From the NCBI RefSeq assembly GCF_023612255.1, contig NZ_CP063231.1:2214001-2278000 (forward strand): a stretch of DNA of 64,000 nt, in the 5' to 3' direction. Position numbers and translations under genes: made by a program. The stretch is from Luteibacter flocculans (GTDB taxonomy: Bacteria > Pseudomonadota > Gammaproteobacteria > Xanthomonadales > Rhodanobacteraceae). Below the pieces are notes generated by a model that did no database searches, was not told the origin of the DNA, and was given only the letters and a program-made list of their open reading frames with translations. Numbering within the stretch: the stretch's first letter is position 1; every line of letters begins with the position of its first letter. Positions 8,263 through 18,995 of this stretch are shown here, one piece after another.

Positions 8263-9906
8263 TCAATCGGCCAGGGCGCGATCCACCATGGCCTGGGCTT
8301 CCTGGAGCACGGTCTGCAAGTGGTCCTTGCCACGGAAACTCTCGCCGTACACCTTGTAGATGTCTTCGGTGCCGGAGGGGCGCGCGGCGAACCAACCCTG
8401 GTCCGACACGACCTTGATGCCGCCGATGCCCTGCCCGCCCGCCTGGTTGGTCACGTCCACGATCGGATCGCCGGCCAGAGTGGTCGACGTCACCTGCGTC
8501 GGCGCGAGCTTCGACAGCTTCGCCTTCTGCGCATGATTGGCCGGTGCATCGATGCGGGCGTTCGCGGGATCGCCGAGCAGCGCTGTGACCTCGGCGTAGA
8601 TCTGGCCCGGGTCCTTGCCCATCCGCGCGGTCATCTCGCCCGCCAGCAAGGCCGCGGCGATGCCGTCCTTGTCGGTGGACCACGCCGAGCCGTTCTTGGT
8701 CAGGAACGACGCACCGGCGCTTTCCTCGCAGCCAAAGCCGAGGCTGCCGTCGTAGAGACCGGACACAAAATACTTGAAGCCGACCGGTACCTCGCGCAGC
8801 GGCCGGCCCAGGTGCCTGGCGATGCGATCGATCAAGGCGGTGGTCACGGCGGTCTTGCCGATCGCGGCATCCGCACGCCAGCCCGGGCGATTCTGGAACA
8901 GGTACCAGGCAGCGGTGGCGAGATAGTGGTTGGCCTGCATGAGGCCCGTGCTCGGTGCGACCACGCCGTGGCGGTCGTGATCGGTATCGCACGCAAAGGC
9001 GACCTCGAAGCGGTCCTTGAGGCCAATCAGCCGCTGCATGGCATACGACGAGGAGGGATCCATGCGCACGCGGCCGTCCCAGTCCAGCGACATGAACGAG
9101 AAGGTCGGATCGACCGTCTCACTGACCACGGTGAGATCGAGGCCATAGCGTTCGCCGATGGCGCTCCAGTAATGCACCCCCGCTCCGCCAAGCGGATCGA
9201 CGCCCATGCGGACACCCTGCGCACGGATGATCTCAAGGTCCAGCACGTCACCGAGATCGCCGACGTAGCGCTGCAGGAAATCGTAGTCGTGCGTGTTCGA
9301 TGCCTTGATGGCCTGGGCAAACGGCATCCGCTTCACGTCGCGCAGGCCGCCTTCCATGAGCGCATTGGCACGCGCGGCGATCCAGCTCGTGGCGTCCGTA
9401 TCGGCGGGGCCGCCATGCGGCGGGTTGTACTTGATGCCGCCGCTTTCCGGCGGATTGTGCGACGGCGTAATGACGATGCCGTCGGCCAAGCCGTGTTCGC
9501 GGCCGCGGTTATAGGTCAGGATCGCGTGCGACACGGCGGGCGTAGGGGTATATTCGCCGCCCGCCGACACCTGCGTCTGTACGTCGTTGGCCGCCAGCAC
9601 TTCAAGCGTGCTCTCGAACGCCGGACCGGATAGTGCATGCGTGTCGATGCCAACGAACAGCGGGCCGTCCACGCCGCTCCTCGCCCGGTACTCGCAGATG
9701 GCCTGGACCACGGCCAAGACGTGCCATTCGTTGAACGAGCGATCGAACGAGGATCCCCGATGACCCGATGTGCCGAAGGCAACACGCTGTTCGGGCACCG
9801 ACGGGTCGGGCGTCAGGTCGTGATAAGCGGCCAGCAGGGCCGCCACGTCTACCGGCTGGCTTTCCGTGGCGGGCTTGCCGGCGAGCGGGCTGATCTTGGC
9901 ACTCAC
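8263..9906 (-). CDS. pgm: Phosphoglucomutase (alpha-D-glucose phosphate-specific)
   Basis: 547 residues, the normal length. Interconverts glucose-1-phosphate and glucose-6-phosphate. Signature segments: FGTSGHRGSS (44-53), the catalytic phosphoserine loop ITPSHNPPESGG with Ser149, the metal loop ACDTDHDRHG, the sugar-binding loop GCEESAGASF, and the C-terminal phosphate-binding RPSGTEDIYK. Works on the same substrate as nearby zwf, but the two are separated by other genes and are not an operon. Confidence 0.95.
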   Translation of the reverse strand: MSAKISPLAGKPATESQPVDVAALLAAYHDLTPDPSVPEQRVAFGTSGHRGSSFDRSFNEWHVLAVVQAICEYRARSGVDGPLFVGIDTHALSGPAFESTLEVLAANDVQTQVSAGGEYTPTPAVSHAILTYNRGREHGLADGIVITPSHNPPESGGIKYNPPHGGPADTDATSWIAARANALMEGGLRDVKRMPFAQAIKASNTHDYDFLQRYVGDLGDVLDLEIIRAQGVRMGVDPLGGAGVHYWSAIGERYGLDLTVVSETVDPTFSFMSLDWDGRVRMDPSSSYAMQRLIGLKDRFEVAFACDTDHDRHGVVAPSTGLMQANHYLATAAWYLFQNRPGWRADAAIGKTAVTTALIDRIARHLGRPLREVPVGFKYFVSGLYDGSLGFGCEESAGASFLTKNGSAWSTDKDGIAAALLAGEMTARMGKDPGQIYAEVTALLGDPANARIDAPANHAQKAKLSKLAPTQVTSTTLAGDPIVDVTNQAGGQGIGGIKVVSDQGWFAARPSGTEDIYKVYGESFRGKDHLQTVLQEAQAMVDRALAD

Positions 9907-10101
9907 GAAGGGCGACTCCTTGGGCAGTCACCCGGCCGATGGGCCGGGGCGCGAAATTGTAGGCCGACGATCCGGCCAGGGTGTCAAGCGTACGTGCACA
10001 GACCTACGCCGCGTAATCCGCAAGCATACGCCGCGTTTTACGAATTCTTCCATGTCCGCGCGGGCGCCGCGTCGTTATCGTCGTCGCGGCCCGCCCACAG
10101 G

Positions 10102-10740
10102 TCAGAGGCGCAGCCGCTCGATGTACTCGAAGATTTCCGCATCCGTTTCCAGACGCAGCTTTCGCATCGCATTCGACTTCTGCTGACTGATGGTGGACAA
10201 GCCGCGCCCCGTGGCTCTGGCGATATCGGTAACACTGTTGCCGGCCGCGAACAGGCGCAGAATCTCAAGCTCCCGAGGCGACAGATCGGCGAGCGTGCCC
10301 GACTTAACCAATGGCTCGCCAGGTGGCGAGCCGATCAACGCGCGTACGGAGCTTCCGAGGTAGACATGGTTCGACAGGATTTCCAGCAGGGCCTCGGGGA
10401 TTTCCCTCGCATCGCCGGACTTGCCGACGAGGCCCAAGACGCCCGTGCCGAGAATCTCGCGATACAGCGCGGGGTTGGCGAGAGTGGTAATCACCATCAC
10501 GGGGAGGTCCGGGTAGCTCCGACGTATCTCGCGCAGCAAGGCGAGGCCGTCCCTTCCGGGCGCGGGCATGCTGAAGTCGGTAATGAGGGCGTCGCACCGT
10601 GTCTTGGCGAGCAGCCCAAGCAGTTCGTCGGGCGACTGTGCTTCGGCGACGACGGTGGCGAGATCGTCCTTGGCAAGAGCCAGGCTGAGGCCCTTCAAAA
10701 CCACGGGGTGATCGTCCGCCAGGATGACGCGATAGACCAT
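10102..10740 (-). CDS. RcsB-like LuxR-family response regulator
   Basis: 212 residues. N-terminal receiver with acidic pair D9/D10, phospho-acceptor Asp55 in ALITDFSMP and a conserved KSG Lys; C-terminal LuxR helix-turn-helix with LSPRELEILRLFAAGNSVTDIA. The TDFSMP segment and spacing resemble RcsB, a phosphorelay regulator acting through an Hpt intermediate. The divergent neighbour encodes an Hpt-like protein, so the two probably form one phosphorelay. Target genes cannot be inferred. Confidence 0.88.
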   Translation of the reverse strand: MVYRVILADDHPVVLKGLSLALAKDDLATVVAEAQSPDELLGLLAKTRCDALITDFSMPAPGRDGLALLREIRRSYPDLPVMVITTLANPALYREILGTGVLGLVGKSGDAREIPEALLEILSNHVYLGSSVRALIGSPPGEPLVKSGTLADLSPRELEILRLFAAGNSVTDIARATGRGLSTISQQKSNAMRKLRLETDAEIFEYIERLRL

Positions 10741-10833
10741 GGGTAATCCGTCCTATCTTGCTTGTCCAGTCACCGCCGGATTGGTCTCGGCTGCCGTCGG
10801 TGGGGCGAAGAGTTGAGCACATCGCGCTCTACG

Positions 10834-11666
10834 ATGCCACTGCATCAGCGCATCGCACGGTGGATCGCCGCACGGCGTAGCGTTCGCGAGCGCGCGCGCA
10901 TGGAGGCATGCGGCCACCTCGACGAGCTTCTTGCGTACCTCGAACATCGCTATGTCGGCGAAGCGCAGGCGCGTGGCATGGTCTTCCGACTCGAGGTGGA
11001 CCCTGCACTCGCTGCGTCGCTGCCGGGGCCCCTGGGTGTGCTCGGCGAGGTGCTGGTCGGGCTGCTCGATCACGCCTTCGCGCAGCGCAGCGCGCGCGTC
11101 GCACTGCATGTGGACGTCGTGGGCGACAACGCGCGCGTCCAGATCGTTCACTTCACTGTGGCGGATGCACAGCACGATGCCTCGGTCGACGCCGCACTTA
11201 TCGCCCTCGCGTCGGCCGCCATGCGTGGCGTCGGTGGCGCGGTGCATGCCGAACATGGCGCCGATGCCGGCCACCGCGTGATCGTCGAACTCGCCTTCGA
11301 GCGGCCGCGTCCCTGGGCCCAGATCGACGTGGATGCATTGCGCTCGACCCTCGGAGGCGATGCCGCCCTGCGCGAAGTCATCGTGGCGCTCGACGCCGCA
11401 CTGCGTCGCGATCTGGCCGACCTGGAACGCCTCCTGGCCGAGCCGGGCGCGAATGCCTTGCAGGCGTGGCTGCACCGGGTTTCCGGTGCGTTGGGCATGG
11501 CGGAAGCCACCGCGTTGTCGCGCGTGGGCCTGACCCTGGAGCGGGAGCTGGAACAAGGGCGACAAGCGCATCTGGACACGGCGATCCGGCGCTTCGCCGA
11601 CGATGCGAGACAGGTGCTCGCCGCGCTTCGCGAGCACGTCGGCCCGATCGGCTATAGTCCCGACAC

Positions 11667-11670
<4 letters not shown>
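10834..11670 (+). CDS. Hpt-domain phosphotransfer protein with degenerate kinase-like region
   Basis: 278 residues from ATG 10834; a TTG 24 codons upstream is possible. The first half resembles a much-reduced HisKA/HATPase segment (helical MEACGHLDELLAYLEHRY, then a beta-rich region lacking clear N and G boxes). The second half is a helical bundle with AWLHRVSGALGMA, in which His214 fits the Hpt phospho-histidine. It would pass phosphate to the divergently encoded RcsB-like regulator. The end overlaps the sirtuin start by GTGA. The kinase supplying phosphate is not in the neighbourhood. Confidence 0.65.
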
Positions 11671-13622
<1,952 letters not shown>

Positions 13623-13695
13623 GCGGGCCTCGCCATCGCCGTTCGACCGAACAGCATGCCGCGATGCGCGAGGCCGCGCCATCCGGCGCTTGTCA

Positions 13696-14856
13696 TCACC
13701 AGTACGCGCCGTTCTCGTCGCGCACCCAGGTCGGTGTCGGACCCACCGGCCCATCCACACCGAACAGGTGCCGATGCTTCGACGGCTGAGAACGAAGGTA
13801 CTGCTTCGGCGCAAGCACGGTCGCCCCCAGCTCCGCGGCGGCGTGCCAAGGCCAGCGCGGGTTGTAGAGCACCGCACGGGCAAGCGCGATCAGGTCCGCG
13901 TCGCCGGTCGCAACAATGGCCTCCGCCTGTTCGGGGCTCGTGATGAGCCCGACGGCGACCACGGGCATGGACACCGCTTGCTTCACCGCACGCGCGAACG
14001 GCACCTGGTAGCTCGGTCCTACCGGAATCTTCTGCGCCGGATGCAGCCCGCCCGTGGACACGTGGATGGCGTCGCAGCCACGCGCTTCGAGGGCCTGCGC
14101 GAAGGCGATCGTCTGCTCGAGGTCCCAGCCGCCGTCTACCCAGTCGGTCGCCGACACGCGCATCGTCACCGCGCGGTCCTCAGGGAAGGCCTCGCGTACT
14201 GCCTCGAACACTTCCAACGGGAAGCGCATGCGGTTCTCCAGCGAACCGCCGTATTGATCGGTGCGCTGATTCGAGAGCGGCGACAGGAACTGATGCAGCA
14301 GGTAACCGTGCGCGCCATGCAACTGGATGAAGTCCAGCCCGAGGCGGGCCGCGCGCCGCGCCGCCGCCGCGAACGCGTCGCGAATGCGGCGAAGGCCGGC
14401 ATCGTCGAGCGCTTCCGGTGCGTGGCTCTGCGCAGCGAACGGCACCGCCGAAGGTGCCACGGTCTGCCAGCCATGCGTCTGGTCCGGCGGGATCTGCTGT
14501 CCACCGGCCCAGGGCACCTCGGTCGACGCCTTGCGTCCGGCGTGGCCGAGCTGGATGCCGATGCCGATGTCCGACCAGCGACGCACGCTTTCGAGGGTGC
14601 GCCGCATGGCGTCCTCGGTCGCGTCGTCATAGAGACCCACGTCGCCCCAGGAGATACGCCCCTCCGGCGAGACAGCCGTCGCTTCGATCGTCAGCAGCGC
14701 AGCACCCGACATGGCCAACTGGCCCAGGTGGATGTGGTGCCAGTCGTTCATGCAGCCGTCTTCCGCGGAGTACTGGCACATGGGCGCAATGACGATGCGG
14801 TTGGGCAGGGTCAGGTTCCGCACGCGGAAGGGTTTGAACAGAACGGGCTGAGCCAT
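13696..14856 (-). CDS. NADH:flavin oxidoreductase (Old Yellow Enzyme, YqjM-like)
   Basis: 386 residues from ATG 14856 (MAQPVLFKPF). FMN-dependent ene-reductase acting on activated alkenes. Recognised by the N-terminal LPNRIVIAPMCQYSA with its Cys, the WHHIHLGQLA loop, substrate-binding LHGAHGYLLHQFLSP, and SNQRTDQYGGSLENR. Likely cytoplasmic and detoxifying. It is divergent from nothing close; the LysR gene upstream reads in the same direction about 100 bases away. Confidence 0.92.
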   Translation of the reverse strand: MAQPVLFKPFRVRNLTLPNRIVIAPMCQYSAEDGCMNDWHHIHLGQLAMSGAALLTIEATAVSPEGRISWGDVGLYDDATEDAMRRTLESVRRWSDIGIGIQLGHAGRKASTEVPWAGGQQIPPDQTHGWQTVAPSAVPFAAQSHAPEALDDAGLRRIRDAFAAAARRAARLGLDFIQLHGAHGYLLHQFLSPLSNQRTDQYGGSLENRMRFPLEVFEAVREAFPEDRAVTMRVSATDWVDGGWDLEQTIAFAQALEARGCDAIHVSTGGLHPAQKIPVGPSYQVPFARAVKQAVSMPVVAVGLITSPEQAEAIVATGDADLIALARAVLYNPRWPWHAAAELGATVLAPKQYLRSQPSKHRHLFGVDGPVGPTPTWVRDENGAYW

Positions 14857-14954
14857 GTGGATACTCCTGGCAACATCGAAAGACCGCCTTGGTACCATCG
14901 ATGCGTCCACAGCGTCTATGCAGGGAATGACACGAGCGCGTTATCCCAGCGCAT

Positions 14955-15872
14955 TCAGACCGTTGCAGCCGCGGCTCCCGATGCCTTCACGAACTCGACG
15001 AACGCCTTGAGCGGCGCCGGCATGAGGCGCCGTCCGGGGTAGTACAGGAACGGCCCCGAAAAGCTCGGCCACCATGCTTCGAGCACCGGTTCGAGGGCAC
15101 CGCTGTTCAGGTGTGCGCGCAGCCAGTCTTCGAACAGGTAGACGATGCCGGTACCGGCGACCGCGGCGTCCACCGCAAGATCCACCGCCCCGCCGATGCT
15201 CACCACCAGCGGTCCGGACGGATCGACGAGCAAGGTCTCGCCATCGCGTTCGAATTCCCACGGCGGCATGGCGCGTTCCGGGAAGCGGCCGCGCAGGCAA
15301 GCATGCGCCATGAGATCGCGCGGATGAGCCGGGCGTCCGTGACGATCCAGATAGGCCGGCGACGCAGCGGCCGCAAAACGCTGCACGCGCGGGCCTATCG
15401 GCACGGCAATCATGTCCTGCTCAAGCCGCTCGTCGTAGCGGATGCCCGCATCGCAACCGGCGGCAAGCACGTCGACGAAGTTTTCCTCCGCGAGAATCTC
15501 CAGCCGGATCTCCGGATACGCGGCCAGAAAGGGCGGCACGATGGCAGGCAGGACCAGCCGCGCGGCGGCCATGGGCACGTTGAGCTTCAACGTGCCGGCG
15601 GGGCGATCGCGAAACCCGTTCACCGCATCGATGGCCGACTCGACTTCGCTCAATGCAGGCGCCAGGCGCGAGAGCAGGCCCTCACCCGCCTCGGTCGGCG
15701 CGACGCTGCGAGTCGTGCGGTTAAGCAGCCGCACACCCACCTGCGTTTCGAGCCGACGCACGGCCTCGCTCAGCGCCGACGCGCTGCCACCCCGCGCCCG
15801 AGCCGCCTCGCGGAAGCCGCCGGCCCGGGCCACCGAGACGAAAGCCTCCAGGTCGTTCAGGTCGATCTTCAT
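14955..15872 (-). CDS. LysR-family transcriptional regulator
   Basis: 305 residues: N-terminal winged helix (LEAFVSVARAGGFREAA, then SASALSEAVRRLE) and a LysR substrate-binding domain. Divergent from the aldo/keto reductase gene at 15971, the usual arrangement for a LysR activator and its target. The 98-base gap is AT-rich for this region and contains an imperfect dyad (CCGGATTA...TTATCCG). Confidence 0.92.
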   Translation of the reverse strand: MKIDLNDLEAFVSVARAGGFREAARARGGSASALSEAVRRLETQVGVRLLNRTTRSVAPTEAGEGLLSRLAPALSEVESAIDAVNGFRDRPAGTLKLNVPMAAARLVLPAIVPPFLAAYPEIRLEILAEENFVDVLAAGCDAGIRYDERLEQDMIAVPIGPRVQRFAAAASPAYLDRHGRPAHPRDLMAHACLRGRFPERAMPPWEFERDGETLLVDPSGPLVVSIGGAVDLAVDAAVAGTGIVYLFEDWLRAHLNSGALEPVLEAWWPSFSGPFLYYPGRRLMPAPLKAFVEFVKASGAAAATV

Positions 15873-15911
15873 TGTTCGCTTTTCCGCACACCCCGTGCCG
15901 ATCCTACCGGA

Positions 15912-15940
15912 TTATCAGCCTTATCCGATCGGACTATTGT
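15912..15940 (+). promoter_or_regulatory. Candidate promoter of the aldo/keto reductase
   Basis: TTATCA (15912-15917) and TATTGT (15935-15940) separated by 17 bases, 31 bases before the ATG at 15971. The imperfect dyad CCGGATTA/TTATCCG overlaps the spacer, consistent with control by the divergent LysR protein. Consensus match is weak. Confidence 0.4.
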
Positions 15941-15970
15941 CCTCGCATCCCTCCCACGCGAGCGCTGACC

Positions 15971-16837
15971 ATGAACCACAGCACGACCTATTCCCTCGGC
16001 GACCGCACCGTGAACCGGCTCGGTTACGGCGCGATGCAACTGGCCGGCCCCGGCGTGTTCGGCCCGCCCAAGGATCGCGAGGCGGCACTGGCCGTGCTGC
16101 GCGAAGCGGTCGCCCTGGGCGTCGACCATATCGACACCAGCGACTTCTATGGCCCCCACGTCACCAACCAGTTGATCCGCGAAGCGCTGTCGCCATACCC
16201 TGACAACCTCACGATCGTCACGAAGATCGGCGCGCGGCGTGACGAGAAAGGTGGCTGGCTCCCCGCCTTTTCGCCCGACGCGCTGACCTCCGCCGTACAC
16301 GACAACCTGCGCAATCTCGGCCGCGACGTGCTCGACGTCGTCAACCTGCGCGTGATGTTCGACGTGCATGGACCCGCGGAAGGCTCGATCGAAGCGCTGC
16401 TCACGCCGCTCGCCGAGCTTCAGCGACAGGGTCTCGTTCGCCAGATCGGCCTCAGCAACGTCACCGCGGCGCAGGTGGCCGAGGGGCGCCGGATCTGCGA
16501 GATCGTCTGCGTGCAGAACCAGTACAACCTCGTGCACCGCGACGACGACGCGCTGATCGACGCGCTCGGCCGGGACGGCATCGCCTACGTACCGTTCTTT
16601 CCGCTGGGCGGTTTCACGCCGCTGCAGTCGTCCGCACTGTCGGACGTAGCAAAGCGTCTCGACGCCACGCCGATGCAGGTGGCGCTTGCCTGGCTGCTGC
16701 AGCGTGCGCCGAACATCCTGCTGATTCCCGGCACCTCGTCAGTGACGCATCTGCGCGAGAATCTTGCGGCTCGCGAACTGGTGCTGCCGGCGGATGCGTT
16801 GCGCGATCTGGAAGGCATCGGCCGCGCCGCGGCCTGA
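15971..16837 (+). CDS. Aldo/keto reductase
   Basis: 288 residues. TIM-barrel NADPH oxidoreductase: RLGYGAMQLAGPGVFG at the start, VDHIDTSDFYG with catalytic Asp and Tyr, IVTKIG with catalytic Lys, and GLSNVT and IPGTSSVTHLRENL at the cofactor site. Note that the usual catalytic His segment reads VVNLRVMFD. Start at ATG 15971. Resembles the YajO/oxidoreductase group of the AKR superfamily. Substrate unknown; probably controlled by the divergent LysR. Confidence 0.92.
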   Translation: MNHSTTYSLGDRTVNRLGYGAMQLAGPGVFGPPKDREAALAVLREAVALGVDHIDTSDFYGPHVTNQLIREALSPYPDNLTIVTKIGARRDEKGGWLPAFSPDALTSAVHDNLRNLGRDVLDVVNLRVMFDVHGPAEGSIEALLTPLAELQRQGLVRQIGLSNVTAAQVAEGRRICEIVCVQNQYNLVHRDDDALIDALGRDGIAYVPFFPLGGFTPLQSSALSDVAKRLDATPMQVALAWLLQRAPNILLIPGTSSVTHLRENLAARELVLPADALRDLEGIGRAAA

Positions 16838-16842
16838 CCTCG

Positions 16843-16874
16843 GGCTGACCTGCGCCCAATGGCGCAGGTCAGCC
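16843..16874. terminator. Strong bidirectional terminator hairpin
   Basis: A perfect 14-bp stem: GGCTGACCTGCGCC (16843-16856) pairs with GGCGCAGGTCAGCC (16861-16874) around a CAAT loop. It separates the convergent aldo/keto reductase and the last gene of the export operon, and its right arm includes the last codons of the latter. Confidence 0.8.
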
Positions 16875-18995
16875 TTCCTTGCCCAGGCCGGTTTGCTGCA
16901 ACAGGATCAGCAAGGCGCTGTCGATCCAGCGCCGGCCCAGGCTTTCGCGGTGCCCTTCCAAGCGCACGGTGGCCAGTTCCTCGGCCGCCAGCGGGCCGCT
17001 CAACCCGTCGCCTTCCACGCGTACGCGATACCAGACGCTTGCAGGACGCAGGTCCTTGGCCGGTGCCGTGGGATTCAACGGAATCGGGCCGCCGTGGTTC
17101 TTGGCAAGCATCAGGCTCGGCAGATGTTCCAGTGCGCCGTCGTCCACCGCTACCACGCGCCCACGGAGCGGTTGCCAGCGGCCGTGCGGATAGACGGTAG
17201 CGACCGCGCCAGGTACGAGCCGTGCACGGTCCGACTCCGAGACAAGCACTTCCGCACGCCAGCGCGTGCCGCCAACCACGGTGGCGATGCGCGAGCCAGG
17301 CGACACCCAGCTCCCTGGGCGCAAGGTCGGATCGAGATCGCGGATGACGCCATCCTCGCTCGCAGCGAGGCGCAGGCGATGCAATTCGGCGGTACTCGCG
17401 CGGCGCTGCACGTCGTACTGATCCGCCATGCGCTCGGCGACCACCTGCTTGGCGACGCCATCGCGATCGAGCGCCCCGGCACCCCGTGCCGTCGCTTCAT
17501 AGGCCTCGCGCAACGCGTCGGCCTTCGCGCCGTCGTCTTCGGGGGCCGGCGCGGAAAGCTCGAAGAGCACCTGCCCGGCCGTCACCTTCGCGCCATCGAC
17601 GATCGCCACGCGCTCCATGCGTGCCGCGAACGGGGTGAACACCGGTTGCTCGAACCCGGCTTCCACGACGCCATCGCCGGTAATGCTCGATGACCATGGC
17701 ACCAGAAGCACCAGGGCGAGCGCGCCGAGCACGGCCAGCCAGCGATGCAGTCGCGGCCGACTGATCTCCGCGCGACGCATCCACCACACGCGTACTTCGT
17801 TGAGCATCGGCTTCCCCACGAACGTCACGATTTCCACCAGGAACAGAATGAGCCCGAGGGCCTTGAAGAAGGCGTGGTACACGACCACGGCGATACCGAC
17901 GAACAGCACCAGGCGATACAGCCAGGTCGCAAAGGCGAACGCGGTGAGAAAAGCCGCGAAGCGCGGCGACACCGCATCCGGTCGCGGGTCTTCGATGCCC
18001 AGCAGAGCGCGGCGCACCCACCGCTTTGCCCAGCGACCGGCACGTTCGTGCAGGCCTGGGTAGTCGAGCGCGTCGGCAAGAATGAAATACCCATCGAAGC
18101 GCATGAACGGGCTGGCGTTCACCGCCACCGTCAGCACCCATGCCGTCGTGCCCAGGAAGAACAGCGCGTTCTTGAAATTGCCTTCCGGTGCGAACGACCA
18201 CAGCAGCGTGCACCACGCGGCCAGCACCAGCTCGGCCATCACCCCCGCCGAGGCGATGGCGAGGCGACGACGCGAGCCTTCCAGCTTCCAGCTCTCGCCG
18301 GTATCGGTATACGCCATGGGCCACATCACCAGCAGCGCCACGCCCATGTGCCCTACCCGTACGCCGTAGCGCGTCGCCATGAACGCGTGGCCGAACTCGT
18401 GCCAGCACTTGGAAAACACCAGTGCGCCTGCGAACGCGATCACGCCTTCCCAGCTCATCGCGCCGTGCAGGTTTGCCTGCACCGCATCCCATTGGCGCGC
18501 CGCCAGCAGCAGACCCATCACGGCGGCGAGAAGCGTCGCGACGAGAAAGCGCATGCCGAACATCCACTGCACATACGGCAGTGCGCGGCGCAGGAAACGT
18601 TCCGGGCGCACGAGGGGGATGCGGATGAAGAGATAGTTCTGCAACAACCAGTGCAGCGCGGACGCATTCCGCTTCGGCTGCGCCATGCGGGTCAGTTGCT
18701 GTTGTTGCAGGAAGCGCGCGAAGTCGAGTACGTCGTCGGCTTCCGGGGCCAGCGTGGTACGCGCCGCGATCGCCTCGGCGATGCGCTGCGGATCGCCGAG
18801 ACCCCAATGCTGAAGCATCTCGAATTCGAGCCAGCCGATGCGGAAGAACTGGTTGCGCACGGGGTCGGACAGATGCCAGGCCGGCGACCCGTCGCGATTG
18901 CGACCCGAAGGGTGGATCTTCAGGTCGTCGCGCAACCCCGGCCACGGCGGGGGCGCCGCGGCCAGCATGCCAGGGTCGGCGACGGCGGCCATCAT
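16869..18995 (-). CDS. M50 site-2-protease-like membrane peptidase fused to HlyD-type adaptor
   Basis: 708 residues from ATG 18995, which shares its A with the preceding stop (TGATG). Order: PqqD-like winged-helix region (about 40-105); membrane segments from about 145; zinc-protease HEFGH at 199-203; more membrane helices with the NASPFMRFDG motif supplying the third metal ligand; then a membrane segment and a C-terminal biotinyl-lipoyl/HlyD-like periplasmic region with a coiled coil. The active-site residues look intact. Such fusions occur in ABC-free export operons; the substrate here is probably the giant protein at the head of the operon (inference). Confidence 0.88.
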   Translation of the reverse strand: MMAAVADPGMLAAAPPPWPGLRDDLKIHPSGRNRDGSPAWHLSDPVRNQFFRIGWLEFEMLQHWGLGDPQRIAEAIAARTTLAPEADDVLDFARFLQQQQLTRMAQPKRNASALHWLLQNYLFIRIPLVRPERFLRRALPYVQWMFGMRFLVATLLAAVMGLLLAARQWDAVQANLHGAMSWEGVIAFAGALVFSKCWHEFGHAFMATRYGVRVGHMGVALLVMWPMAYTDTGESWKLEGSRRRLAIASAGVMAELVLAAWCTLLWSFAPEGNFKNALFFLGTTAWVLTVAVNASPFMRFDGYFILADALDYPGLHERAGRWAKRWVRRALLGIEDPRPDAVSPRFAAFLTAFAFATWLYRLVLFVGIAVVVYHAFFKALGLILFLVEIVTFVGKPMLNEVRVWWMRRAEISRPRLHRWLAVLGALALVLLVPWSSSITGDGVVEAGFEQPVFTPFAARMERVAIVDGAKVTAGQVLFELSAPAPEDDGAKADALREAYEATARGAGALDRDGVAKQVVAERMADQYDVQRRASTAELHRLRLAASEDGVIRDLDPTLRPGSWVSPGSRIATVVGGTRWRAEVLVSESDRARLVPGAVATVYPHGRWQPLRGRVVAVDDGALEHLPSLMLAKNHGGPIPLNPTAPAKDLRPASVWYRVRVEGDGLSGPLAAEELATVRLEGHRESLGRRWIDSALLILLQQTGLGKEG

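Noticed and set aside
8182-9633. Long plus-strand frame opposite pgm
   Set aside because: The minus strand encodes a complete phosphoglucomutase with all motifs; the plus frame has none.
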